From assembly GCA_029857955.1 (NCBI GenBank), contig JAOUFY010000017.1:1-44737 (forward strand): 44,737 nucleotides of DNA, read 5' to 3'. Positions 1 through 8,527 of the stretch are shown piece after piece. The position numbers and the translations under genes were made by a program. Origin of the DNA: Spirochaetia bacterium. GTDB lineage: Bacteria > Spirochaetota > Leptospiria > Turneriellales > JAOUFE01. How positions within the stretch are numbered: position 1 is the stretch's first letter; every line of letters starts with the position of its first letter. The notes under the pieces are model-generated. The model saw only the letters and a program-made list of their open reading frames with translations. It made no database searches and was not told the DNA's origin.

Positions 1-179
1 CAATCTCAGCACAATTTACTTTTAACGTTACCTTCGACGACCCGAACATCACCATGCCTGAAAGCCATGTCTATACCCTTGAGTTTTGGGAATGTATGGG
101 CGAATGCAAGCCCGACGAATACGACAAAAAAACCGACAAGAAAGCTGAAATTGTCATTTATTATTCGGTGGTACCGTGA
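1..179 (+). CDS. 3' end of an unknown protein (partial)
   Basis: An open frame enters from the left edge and ends with TGA at 177-179, giving the last 58 residues of a protein whose start lies outside the window. The visible part is rich in beta-type alternation (VYTLEFWECMGECKP, then AEIVIYYSVVP) and has a CxxxC pair and an acidic/lysine patch (KPDEYDKKTDKKAE). The frame ends only 20 bases before the next gene's likely start and ends in the same VP dipeptide as that gene. I do not recognise a family. It could be another exported beta-rich protein of the same operon, but that is inference. Confidence 0.6.
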   Translation, partial: ISAQFTFNVTFDDPNITMPESHVYTLEFWECMGECKPDEYDKKTDKKAEIVIYYSVVP

Positions 180-199
180 TTATGAAAAAAGGAGAAAAT

Positions 200-940
200 A
201 TGAAAAAGTTTTTTAAAAGGTATGTTTACTGGTTATTAGGTTTTCTGGCAATTTTGCCGGGTATTTTTCCGATACTTCCCCAGGCTGCAAATGAAGTCAT
301 TACGATTAAACTTTATAATTCAACAGCAAGTCGAAATATTGCGCTTTACATTACAAATGAAAATACTGACGAAAAACTTTATGCCATGCCCTATTCGGGC
401 GGCGCAGAAATAAACGGTACAGACGCAGGCGGTAACTTCATAAGAATTGTAGAAGGCGCAAACCAGGCTTATACGTACACCGTAACTTTGTTGATTAATG
501 TAGATAACGAAGGGTCGGTAAATCAGGCTGATCTCGGTAAAACGGTCACGGGAGTAAAAGGCGGTAGCGACGTGGTAATCGATAATTTAAATTCGCCGAT
601 ACCGCTTGAAACGATAAACCTTGCTTCGCAGCAGAATTCTGTTTTGGCAAATCAACAGGCAGGCTGTATGCTAAGCGAACAAAGCTTTAACTATGCAACA
701 TCGATTATCGCAGGTAAATCCTACGGGTTTAGCGCCATATCTGTTATTTTTTTTAACTCTACGGGTAATTTTGCTGCAAACCCCATGATGGCGCCTGCCG
801 GTAATCACGGTAATGTACTTTGCGTAGTTGATATGAATCATAACAATGTAATAGACTCCGGCGATCATTACAGTTTTGGTTCCAGAGTTGGTTCGTCGAA
901 TACGAATTATGCCCTTGGAGCATGGTCGATTGTACCGTAA
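200..940 (+). CDS. Secreted protein with two EF-hand-like loops
   Basis: A protein of 246 residues with a clear signal peptide (KKFFKRYVYW, then a hydrophobic run to FPILPQAA). I chose ATG 200 because GGAG at 191-194 sits five bases before it; the in-frame GTG at 176 and ATG at 182 have no such site. The mature part has two Asp/Asn-rich loops, VDNEGSVNQADLG in the middle and VDMNHNNVIDSGD near the C-terminus, which resemble calcium-binding DxDxNG loops. The same layout (about 250 aa, two loops, a Cys just before the second) occurs in the lipoprotein at 32721-33470, so the two look like distant paralogues. It sits directly upstream of a kexin-type protease. Calcium binding is inferred; no named family was recognised. 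Confidence 0.75.
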   Translation: MKKFFKRYVYWLLGFLAILPGIFPILPQAANEVITIKLYNSTASRNIALYITNENTDEKLYAMPYSGGAEINGTDAGGNFIRIVEGANQAYTYTVTLLINVDNEGSVNQADLGKTVTGVKGGSDVVIDNLNSPIPLETINLASQQNSVLANQQAGCMLSEQSFNYATSIIAGKSYGFSAISVIFFNSTGNFAANPMMAPAGNHGNVLCVVDMNHNNVIDSGDHYSFGSRVGSSNTNYALGAWSIVP

Positions 941-975
941 TTAGAATTGTTGGCCGAGCGGGGCGTTTAGGGTAT

Positions 976-1006
976 TATATAAGGCGCGCGAAGCGCGCCC
1001 TATATA
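976..1006. repeat. Strong GC/AT hairpin between two genes
   Basis: A 14-bp inverted repeat with a three-base loop: left arm 976-989, loop GAA, right arm 993-1006, one mismatch. The core arms are GGCGCGC and GCGCGCC flanked by TATAT. No T-run follows on the plus strand, so it is not a standard terminator. It lies just upstream of the protease start at 1039 and may end transcription of the preceding gene, act on the protease mRNA leader, or be a dispersed palindrome. Confidence 0.6.
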
Positions 1007-1038
1007 TTCCCTTTAGCTGCCGCCGCGAATTTGTCGCG

Positions 1039-2643
1039 ATGTCACGCGTGTATAAATCTTTGCCATTAATATTCTTTTTTGTTCATATTACGTTGGCAAT
1101 ACATTGCAACCGTAAATTCAGGGAAAAACCAAACGACCCACTTTTTGCCAGACAATGGTATTTGCATAATAAAAAATATCCGGGCGAAGATATAAACTGG
1201 TTGCCGGTTTACAATGCCAAAATTACCGGCAAAGGTGTTCATATCACGATTGTCGGCGATGGGTTTGATACAGAACATCCTGATCTTGTACAGAATGGTC
1301 ATTCGACTTCGCAGGCCCGCAGCACCTTAGGTAACAGTGACCACGACCATTTCGTACCAAAAAGAAATATAGGGATTCATGGTACGCCGATGGCCGGTCT
1401 CGTTGCGGCAATCTGTAATAATGGAATCGGTATTTGCGGGGCGGCGTCCGGCGCCGAACTTTTATACAATGATCTTTTACTTATACCCGATGGTAAAAAA
1501 AATGGATTACAACGTTTAATAACATCTATCGAATCTGACGCCGCGTTCAGCGATATTTCGATTAACAGTTGGGGCGGCGAAGACTTTACCGGTCAATACC
1601 AATCATTAGACAGATCCGGTTCGATGCAATGGCAAACGGCGATGGAAAATGCGCTTAAAACAGGCCGAAACGGCAAAGGTACAATTTTCATTTGGTCCGC
1701 CGGTAATGGAACCCAGGTTCCGTACAGGGAAATTGACAATTCAAATTACGATGAGCAGACTAACTTTTATGGCGTTATGGCTGTTTGCGCCGTTGATAAA
1801 AAAGGCATGCGAGCTTCTTATTCCGAACGCGGAGCAAACTTATGGGTGTGCGCTCCGTCGTCTTCGGCCATGGGTTTGAATTCTGACGAAATGATCACGA
1901 CAAATGTTCATACAAATCGCAGGCTCAGTAATTCTGTTGGTTCCACAGCTTTGCCCGATCAAGACTACACAAGTCGTTTTGGCGGAACTTCGGCTGCTGC
2001 TGCGCTCGTTGGCGTCGTTGTAGCATTGATGCTTGAGGTTAACCCTGATTTGACATGGCGCGATGTAAAAATCATTTTAGCCGAAAGTGCCCGAAAAAAT
2101 GACCCAAATGACAGTGAGTGGCAATTCAACGGCGGGCAAAAAATCATAAAGGAAAATTCAAAGGAAACCCGTTACCATATCAGCGAAAAATATGGCTTTG
2201 GGGCAGTCGATGCAGAGAAGGCTGTTTCTTTAGCCAGGAAATGGGTCAATGTTCCGTCATTGGTTATTTATGAAACCAAACAAACCTATGCTGACCATAA
2301 AATTTATGCAAGTGACTTTCAAAGCAGTGTAGAAATTCATTACAGCGGTATTTATTTTATTGAATATGTAGATATTTTTATTTCTTCAAAAATGGTAGAT
2401 TCAGGTAGTATGACCATCTCCCTGATTTCTCCATCGGGTACAAAAAGTGTACTGCAGGGACCTCATGACTGCCTTAAAAATCTTAAAAAAGTTCCTTGTG
2501 TAATTCCGTCAAAATGGCGATACGGGTCGGCGCGACAACTTGGAGAAAGTCCGAACGGCGTTTGGCAGTTGATGGTTGCTAATGCTTCAAACCCGGGTTC
2601 TATTTATGTTAAAAACTGGTCTATGAAAATTTACGGTCATTAG
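1039..2643 (+). CDS. Kexin/furin-type S8 serine protease with P domain
   Basis: A subtilase of the proprotein-convertase type (S8B). The frame opens at 922, but ATG 1039 begins a lipoprotein-like signal (SLPLIFFFVHITLAIHC) and gives 534 residues. After the signal comes NDPLFARQWYLHN, typical of the start of kexin catalytic domains. Counting from ATG 1039, the triad is Asp74 (VGDGFD), His114 (HGTPMAG) and Ser318 (GGTSAAAA), with oxyanion Asn223 (SAGNGT). The last ~110 residues match a P (Homo B) domain: SLISPSGTKSVL, then GESPNGVWQLMV and VKNWSMKIYGH. It is probably anchored in or exported to the envelope and cleaves a protein substrate. The neighbouring EF-hand-like protein is a possible substrate, by context only. 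No good ribosome-binding site is seen before 1039. Confidence 0.87.
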   Translation: MSRVYKSLPLIFFFVHITLAIHCNRKFREKPNDPLFARQWYLHNKKYPGEDINWLPVYNAKITGKGVHITIVGDGFDTEHPDLVQNGHSTSQARSTLGNSDHDHFVPKRNIGIHGTPMAGLVAAICNNGIGICGAASGAELLYNDLLLIPDGKKNGLQRLITSIESDAAFSDISINSWGGEDFTGQYQSLDRSGSMQWQTAMENALKTGRNGKGTIFIWSAGNGTQVPYREIDNSNYDEQTNFYGVMAVCAVDKKGMRASYSERGANLWVCAPSSSAMGLNSDEMITTNVHTNRRLSNSVGSTALPDQDYTSRFGGTSAAAALVGVVVALMLEVNPDLTWRDVKIILAESARKNDPNDSEWQFNGGQKIIKENSKETRYHISEKYGFGAVDAEKAVSLARKWVNVPSLVIYETKQTYADHKIYASDFQSSVEIHYSGIYFIEYVDIFISSKMVDSGSMTISLISPSGTKSVLQGPHDCLKNLKKVPCVIPSKWRYGSARQLGESPNGVWQLMVANASNPGSIYVKNWSMKIYGH

Positions 2644-2759
2644 CGCGACCAATTCGGTTACATGGCCAACCCCCTAAGTTACCAATAAAAAACTTGTATC
2701 TTTAAAAATCGCTTTACACTTTACTTTTCACCGAGGGCTTGATTGTTTATATTAACCAT

Positions 2760-4712
2760 ATGCACACTCATGATTCGCCTCATTTTCACTCCGATTATTC
2801 AGACAACGTTTACCTCGTAGGAAATCCCAATGTCGGCAAGTCGGTGCTTTTTTCGGCTCTAAGCGAAAAGTACGCAACGGTGTCGAATTATCCCGGAACG
2901 ACGGTAGAAGTTACTAGAGGCTATATTCCAAAAAAGCGATGGCTGGGCGAAGGCAAATTATGCCTTGTGGATACGCCAGGCGTAAATTCGTTAATTCCTT
3001 TAAGCGAAGACGAACGAGTTACCAGAGATATTTTATACGAACACGAAAAAATTACCGGAGAAAAGCCGCGAGTGATTCTTGTCATTGACGCTAAAAATTT
3101 GCGGCGCGGTCTCATACTTGGTGTGCAACTTACCTTTGCAAAGATTCCCTACATCGTCGTTTTAAACATGATGGATGAAGCCACCAGTTCAGGGGTGTCC
3201 ATTGACATTAAAAAACTTTGTAAAATGCTGACGGTGCCGGTTATACCGGCAATCGCCATTCAACGAGAAGGAATTCCTGAAATATTAAATCTTTTAAGAA
3301 ATCCAATGTCGCCTTCTATAAATCCTCTTTTAATCTCATCAAAAATTGGAAACTACATCAATACTTTATTACAAGAAATCCCTCCTCTGGCGGCATTATC
3401 CGTAATCACTGCAGATACAAGTATCCGGGCTTTTTTAACCGAAAGTACAATTCAAAAGGTTGAAAAGCTCCTGGTTGAAAATGACGTGAACATGCACTCC
3501 CTTCAGTTAGTCTGGCGTGAAAATGCCGATAAAATTTTATCTGAAGTATACACACGCGACATTCCCGCCAGTACGGGCTTTTTAAATAAATTCAGTCGTT
3601 TAACCATTCACCCTGTAGGAGGTTTTACGGTTCTTGCCTTTGTTACCTATGTTTTGTATAAATTTGTCGGAGTTCTGGGGGCTGGGCTCGGCGTAGATTT
3701 TCTTGAGAAAAAGATATTTAACGGTTACATCACTCCGGCAATAAAAAACATTTTTGATATTTTCCCAGTCTCTGAACTAATTAAAGAAATGTTCGTAGGC
3801 CCGTTTGGTATTTTATCCATGGGCTTAACCTATGCCATTGCCATTATTTTCCCTATTGTTTTAACTTATTTTTTTGCCTTTAGTTTTTTGGAAGATTCAG
3901 GGTATCTGCCGCGAATGGGCGCATTGTTAAACAACTTCTTTAAATTTATGGGTTTAAACGGCAAGGCCATTTTACCCATGGTGCTCGGCCTGGGTTGCGA
4001 CACAATGGCGACCATGACGGCCAGGGTAATGAACAGCCGAAAAGAAAGAATTCTGGTTACGCTGCTGCTAGCGCTTGGCGTCCCCTGTTCTGCCCAACTT
4101 GGCGTCATCATGGCCTTTGCAACCTACATTCCCTTTTTTTACATGTTCCTGTGGATGGCGATCGTTGTGGTGGTTTTACTTTTAGTCGGTTACATTTCAT
4201 CAAAATTAATTCCAGGAAGAGTGTCTTTATTTTTACTTGAAATTCCTCCCTTGCGCGTTCCAAAGCTGCAAAACCTGATCATGAAAACCTACATTCGAAC
4301 AAAATGGTATTTAAAAGAAGCCGCGCCGATTTTCCTTGTGGGTACATTTCTTCTTTTTGTTCTCGATAAATTGCACATCATTTCATTTTTAAACGAAGCC
4401 TTAAAACCAATAACGGTCATCGGCCTTGGTCTTCCGCCGGAATCTGCCCGAAGTTTTATAATGGGTTTTTTAAGACGCGATTTTGGCACCGCCGGTTTTC
4501 TTATGATGCATGAACAGGGACTGTTAAGCCCAAGACAGGTACTTGTTTCGCTGGTCGTGATCACGCTGTTCATTCCGTGTGTGGCAAACTTTCTCATGAT
4601 GATCAAAGAACAAGGTATTAAAATAGCGACATCTATGTTTCTTTTTATAGTCCCATTTGCCTTTCTTGTCGGAACCGCACTTAACTACAGCTTAAAAATA
4701 TTTGGAATTTAA
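2760..4712 (+). CDS. feoB: FeoB-type ferrous iron transporter
   Basis: An inner-membrane protein with an N-terminal GTPase domain and two Gate-type membrane regions. The G motifs are all present: G1 GNPNVGKS, G2 region SNYPGTTVEV, G3 DTPG, and G4 NMMD, the FeoB form. The membrane part carries GLGCDTMATMTARVMNSRK and GVPCSAQLG, equivalents of the conserved Cys-containing Gate motifs, and FLRRDFGTAG in the second half. Length is 650 aa from ATG 2760; an in-frame TTG at 2739 is an alternative with GAGGG too close upstream. The N-terminus is rich in His and Asp (HTHDSPHFHSDYSD), unusual and possibly metal-binding. No feoA or feoC neighbour is present on either side. Family assignment is firm; Fe2+ as substrate is from family knowledge. 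Confidence 0.92.
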   Translation: MHTHDSPHFHSDYSDNVYLVGNPNVGKSVLFSALSEKYATVSNYPGTTVEVTRGYIPKKRWLGEGKLCLVDTPGVNSLIPLSEDERVTRDILYEHEKITGEKPRVILVIDAKNLRRGLILGVQLTFAKIPYIVVLNMMDEATSSGVSIDIKKLCKMLTVPVIPAIAIQREGIPEILNLLRNPMSPSINPLLISSKIGNYINTLLQEIPPLAALSVITADTSIRAFLTESTIQKVEKLLVENDVNMHSLQLVWRENADKILSEVYTRDIPASTGFLNKFSRLTIHPVGGFTVLAFVTYVLYKFVGVLGAGLGVDFLEKKIFNGYITPAIKNIFDIFPVSELIKEMFVGPFGILSMGLTYAIAIIFPIVLTYFFAFSFLEDSGYLPRMGALLNNFFKFMGLNGKAILPMVLGLGCDTMATMTARVMNSRKERILVTLLLALGVPCSAQLGVIMAFATYIPFFYMFLWMAIVVVVLLLVGYISSKLIPGRVSLFLLEIPPLRVPKLQNLIMKTYIRTKWYLKEAAPIFLVGTFLLFVLDKLHIISFLNEALKPITVIGLGLPPESARSFIMGFLRRDFGTAGFLMMHEQGLLSPRQVLVSLVVITLFIPCVANFLMMIKEQGIKIATSMFLFIVPFAFLVGTALNYSLKIFGI

Positions 4713-4732
4713 AGGGGAAAAGCCTTTCCCCT
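4713..4732 (+). terminator. Hairpin directly after feoB
   Basis: A perfect 8-bp stem (AGGGGAAA / TTTCCCCT) with a 4-base loop starts at the base following the feoB stop codon. It lacks a T-run, so it may be a weak terminator or an mRNA-stabilising 3' hairpin. Confidence 0.5.
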
Positions 4733-4733
4733 A

Positions 4734-4882
4734 GGGGTTGTCTAATAAGTCAAAATTTGAACCGTGAAGACGCAAAGAACGCAAAGGAATTAAAGAAAAT
4801 GATAAGAAAAATCCCTTTATTTCTTTTTATTTCTTTACTTTGCGCCTTCGCGCCTTTGCGGTGAGACTTTTTAGACAGCCCC
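4734..4882. repeat. Dispersed palindromic repeat, family A, copy 1
   Basis: A 149-bp intergenic element bounded by 18-bp inverted ends: GGGGTTGTCTAATAAGTC on the left, and on the right a sequence whose complement is GGGGCTGTCTAAAAAGTC. Inside are purine-rich GACGCAAAGAACGCAAAGG units on the left arm, mirrored by TTTGCGCC...CGCCTTTGCGG on the right arm, so the whole can fold into one long hairpin. A second, nearly identical copy lies at 29938-30075. It encodes no protein. It has the look of a MITE-like or REP-like element, with no transposase nearby. Confidence 0.85.
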
Positions 4883-4904
4883 TTACCCCATACAAATTTT
4901 CGCA

Positions 4905-4919
4905 GGCAGAAAATCTGCC
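4905..4919 (-). terminator. Short hairpin downstream of dnaE
   Basis: GGCAGA, a 3-base loop, then TCTGCC, a 6-bp perfect stem just 3' of the dnaE stop on the minus strand. There is no clear T-run, so this is a weak call. Confidence 0.3.
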
Positions 4920-4943
4920 GGCAAATCTCGCAGTTACGGAAAG

Positions 4944-7900
4944 TTAACCTAATTGAAAAGCTTTATCGGCAACTTTTATCTGGCCGGCAATTCGCCAGGC
5001 AATGTGATCTTCTGAATTAAAGTGAGGCTTAAGTTCTTTGGTTAAAGTTTCAGTGTAAGCGACTGAAAACATGGCATGAGCTTTTACCACTTCCACCTTG
5101 TCTTCTTCATTTCGATAGTGTAGAAAAACAGGGTACTTTCCTTTATGTTCAATCAGTATTTTCTTGATATCTTTAATCTTGTGTTGAAGCGATTCCTTTT
5201 GCTTTTCAGATAAATAAAGATGAAGACTTTTATTAACCCTTTCGGTCAATGTATCGATTGAATAAATTTTATTGGCTAAAATTTGAAAGACAGGCGATTC
5301 GCTGTCTCTGTAAATGGTAACTTTGGCGTCAATAATTACAATTTGATTTTCTTTTAATAAATCGCCCGAAGTCTTAAGAACTTGCTCATAGACGCGGACT
5401 TCTGCTCTATCGCTTAAGTCAGAAAGAACAAGACGCGTAAAACTTTTACCGCGTTTTGTAGTCTGTTGTTTTACGTCTTCAACAACGCCGATAAACGTTA
5501 AATTCCGCTCGGAACTAAATCCGTCGTCAATTTCTTCCAGAGAAGTGATCGTTGTCTCAGACAAAATCTCCATATATTTATTTAACGGATGCGATGTAAG
5601 ATAGAGTCCCAGCGTAATTTTTTCATTTTGAAGTTTTATATTTTCATCCCATTCGGGAATTTGTGAAGTTTTAAAAACATCCGTCGAACTGGTATCGCTG
5701 CTTTCAAATAAAGACGACTGCCCCGCATTGCGATCTTTTTGCAAAACACTGCCTTGAGATAAAATGTCTTCCATATTTTCGTAGAGCGACGATCGATGGT
5801 AGCCCATACTGTCAAATGCCCCGCTAAAAATCAATGCTTCAAAAAGCTTTTTATTTATGTGACGATAATCAACCCTTGAGACAAAATCAATCACATCGGT
5901 AAATGGTTTTTCTTTTCTGGCTTCAAGTATAGATAAAACAGCAGTACGACCTACCCCTTTTAAACCAAGCAAGCCGTAACGAATGGTATTGTCGTTTGTA
6001 ATTGTAAAATATTCATCCGACTCATTGATATCGGGAGGTAAAATTTCAATGTCTTGAAGACGGCTGTCGTAAATAAAACTGATTAATTTTTCTGTATTCT
6101 CGATATCAGAATCCAGTATTGCCTTCATGTATTCGGTTGGGTAATGGGCTTTTAAATATGCTGTCTGGTAGGTGATCATTCCATAGGCGGCAGAGTGAGA
6201 TTTGTTAAATCCATATTTACCGAATTCGGCCATGTTGTCAAAAAGTTTACCCGCCCAGTCGCTTTTATGCCCCCGCTCAACAGATTGATCAACGAACTTG
6301 CTTTTAAGCTGATCCATCACGTCCATTTTTTTCTTACCCATGGCTTTTCGCAAACCATCGGCTTCAGCCATCGTAAAACCGGCAATGATCTGTGAAATGA
6401 GCATAACCTGCTCCTGGTAAACCATCGTTCCATAGGTATCTTGAAGAATGCCCCTGAGACTCTCATGTGGAAATGTAACCGCTTCTTCACCGTTTTTACG
6501 ACGAACGTAGTCTTCAGTCATTCCTGACTCAAGCGGACCAGGTCGATACAGGGCAATACAGGCAATGATGTCTTCGAATCGTTTCGGCTTAGATCTAACC
6601 AACAAACGTGTCATGCCTGAATTCTCTAACTGAAATATTCCCTTGGTTTTTCCTTTTTGTAAAAGTTCATATGGCAGCGCGTCATCAAGAGGTATATGGT
6701 TAATGTCGATATCGACTCCTTTTCGTTCTTTAATTACATCTAGGGCTCGTTGAATGATGGTGAGATTTTTTAAACCCAGAAAATCCATTTTAACAAGTCC
6801 GACTTTTTCAAGAGGGTTTTTATCGAACTGTGAAATAACTGCGCCGGTTTTACCATCTTTAGCGACGGGAATGATTTCATCCAATGGCTTTGGCGTTATT
6901 ACTACACCGGCGGCATGCTTGCCGGCATTTCGGGGAATTCCCTCGAGGGTTTGCGCAACTTTCCAAAGGGTCTTTTCTTTTTCTCCTGAATTAAAAAAAG
7001 CCTTGGCCTCTGGTGTTGTCTCAACTGCATCTTTTAAACTGATACCTGGAGTTTCAGGCAGGTTTTTGCACATTGCATTGATCTCGGAATAATCAAAGTC
7101 CATGACGCGCGCAACGTCTTTAATAACCGCTCTGGCTGAAAGCGAACCAAAGGTAATGATCTGGGCGACATGATCTGCTCCATACTTATTGATTACATAA
7201 TTTATAACTTCTTCACGACGGTCTCTGCAAAAGTCAATGTCGATATCAGGCATTTCTTTTCTGGATGGGTTTAAGAAACGCTCAAAAAGGAGGTCATACT
7301 TTAAAGGATCAATTGCTGTAATTCCAAGGGCATAGGCAATGATTGAGCCTGCCGCTGAACCCCTTCCAGGCCCTACCGGAATTTTTTGACTTTTGGCATA
7401 ATTAATAAAATCGGCTACAATTAAAAAATAACCTTCAAAACCCATTGTAGCGACAACGGATAACTCATATTCGGCGCGTTTTTTGTACTCATCCGGCAGC
7501 CCTGAAGGAAATAAACCTGCAAGACCTGTGTACACAAGCTTTTCAAGATACGTTTTAAGACTCATTCCGTCAGGTGTTTGAAAATCCGGCAAAAGAACAT
7601 TGCCAAATTCCATTGTAAGATCAATCATGTCGCTGATGCGTCTTGTATTGTGGAAAGCTTCAGGGTGCTCTGGAAACAAGTTAAACATTTCCTGAGGAGA
7701 CTTTACATAGAACTCTTCGTTAAATCCAAACTCCAGAGGTTCATTGATTTTTTTGTTCATCTGAATACGCAACATGATGTCTTGCGCCTGGTGATCTTCC
7801 CTGCGTAAAAAATGAGCATCGTTGGTTAAAACAAGAGGAATGCCGTTTTTTTTACTGATTTCGATGGAACCTTTTGCGGCAATGACCTGTTCTCGAAGAC

Positions 7901-8483
7901 CGTGATTTTGAATTTCAAGAAAAAAATTCCCTGCTCCCATGACTTCATTTAAATGTCCGGCAAGCATTGACGCATCATCAATTTTATTGTTGAGTATTTT
8001 ACGATTTATTTCACCGGCAAGACATGCAGATGTTGCTACAAGCCCGTCGGAATGTTGAGCTAGAATTTCATAGTCTATTCGGGGCTTCCGATAAAAGCCC
8101 TCAAGAAAGCCGCTGGAAGAAAGTTTAATCAGGTTTTTATAACCAACATTATTTTTTGCCAGTAAAACCAGATGATAGGCCTGACCGTCAGATATGCCCT
8201 CTGCATTTTTTTTATCAAAACGTGAGCCGGGGGCAATATAAAACTCCTGGCCAATTATGGGTTTTATCCCCTCATTTTTAGCTGCTTCATAAAAATCAAT
8301 CGCGCCAAACATATTGCCGTGATCGGTCATGGCGACTGAGTCCATCCCCATGGCCTTAACCTGTTTCATCAGATCTTTTATACGTATCGCACCATCAAGC
8401 AGAGAGTAAACGGTATGCAGATGCAGGTGAGTAAATTTTTCAGAAAAGCCGTCATTATACGACATAATGTCAAATATCCGCAT
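4944..8483 (-). CDS. dnaE: DNA polymerase III alpha subunit
   Basis: The replicative polymerase catalytic subunit, 1179 aa, close to the usual DnaE1 length. The PHP domain is at the N-terminus (THLHLHTVYSLLDGA at residues 18-32 and MTDHGNMFGA near 53-62). GPGRGSAAGS is at 371-380 and the catalytic aspartates are in PDIDID at 412-417. The finger region includes YRPGPLESGM, later followed by KYGFNKSHSAAYG. The tail holds helix-hairpin-helix and OB-fold regions (RYGLLGLKGVGR; LTFIGVVEDVKQQTTKRGK). ATG 8483 is the longest start; ATG 8465 (SYNDGFSEK) is a credible alternative, and neither has a clear ribosome-binding site. It lies 44 bases after the P-type ATPase in the same direction and may be cotranscribed with it. 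Confidence 0.97.
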   Translation of the reverse strand: MRIFDIMSYNDGFSEKFTHLHLHTVYSLLDGAIRIKDLMKQVKAMGMDSVAMTDHGNMFGAIDFYEAAKNEGIKPIIGQEFYIAPGSRFDKKNAEGISDGQAYHLVLLAKNNVGYKNLIKLSSSGFLEGFYRKPRIDYEILAQHSDGLVATSACLAGEINRKILNNKIDDASMLAGHLNEVMGAGNFFLEIQNHGLREQVIAAKGSIEISKKNGIPLVLTNDAHFLRREDHQAQDIMLRIQMNKKINEPLEFGFNEEFYVKSPQEMFNLFPEHPEAFHNTRRISDMIDLTMEFGNVLLPDFQTPDGMSLKTYLEKLVYTGLAGLFPSGLPDEYKKRAEYELSVVATMGFEGYFLIVADFINYAKSQKIPVGPGRGSAAGSIIAYALGITAIDPLKYDLLFERFLNPSRKEMPDIDIDFCRDRREEVINYVINKYGADHVAQIITFGSLSARAVIKDVARVMDFDYSEINAMCKNLPETPGISLKDAVETTPEAKAFFNSGEKEKTLWKVAQTLEGIPRNAGKHAAGVVITPKPLDEIIPVAKDGKTGAVISQFDKNPLEKVGLVKMDFLGLKNLTIIQRALDVIKERKGVDIDINHIPLDDALPYELLQKGKTKGIFQLENSGMTRLLVRSKPKRFEDIIACIALYRPGPLESGMTEDYVRRKNGEEAVTFPHESLRGILQDTYGTMVYQEQVMLISQIIAGFTMAEADGLRKAMGKKKMDVMDQLKSKFVDQSVERGHKSDWAGKLFDNMAEFGKYGFNKSHSAAYGMITYQTAYLKAHYPTEYMKAILDSDIENTEKLISFIYDSRLQDIEILPPDINESDEYFTITNDNTIRYGLLGLKGVGRTAVLSILEARKEKPFTDVIDFVSRVDYRHINKKLFEALIFSGAFDSMGYHRSSLYENMEDILSQGSVLQKDRNAGQSSLFESSDTSSTDVFKTSQIPEWDENIKLQNEKITLGLYLTSHPLNKYMEILSETTITSLEEIDDGFSSERNLTFIGVVEDVKQQTTKRGKSFTRLVLSDLSDRAEVRVYEQVLKTSGDLLKENQIVIIDAKVTIYRDSESPVFQILANKIYSIDTLTERVNKSLHLYLSEKQKESLQHKIKDIKKILIEHKGKYPVFLHYRNEEDKVEVVKAHAMFSVAYTETLTKELKPHFNSEDHIAWRIAGQIKVADKAFQLG

Positions 8484-8527
8484 TTAGAGGTCGCGTCAAT
8501 GAAAAGCAGAAAATCAGTTAAATAAAA

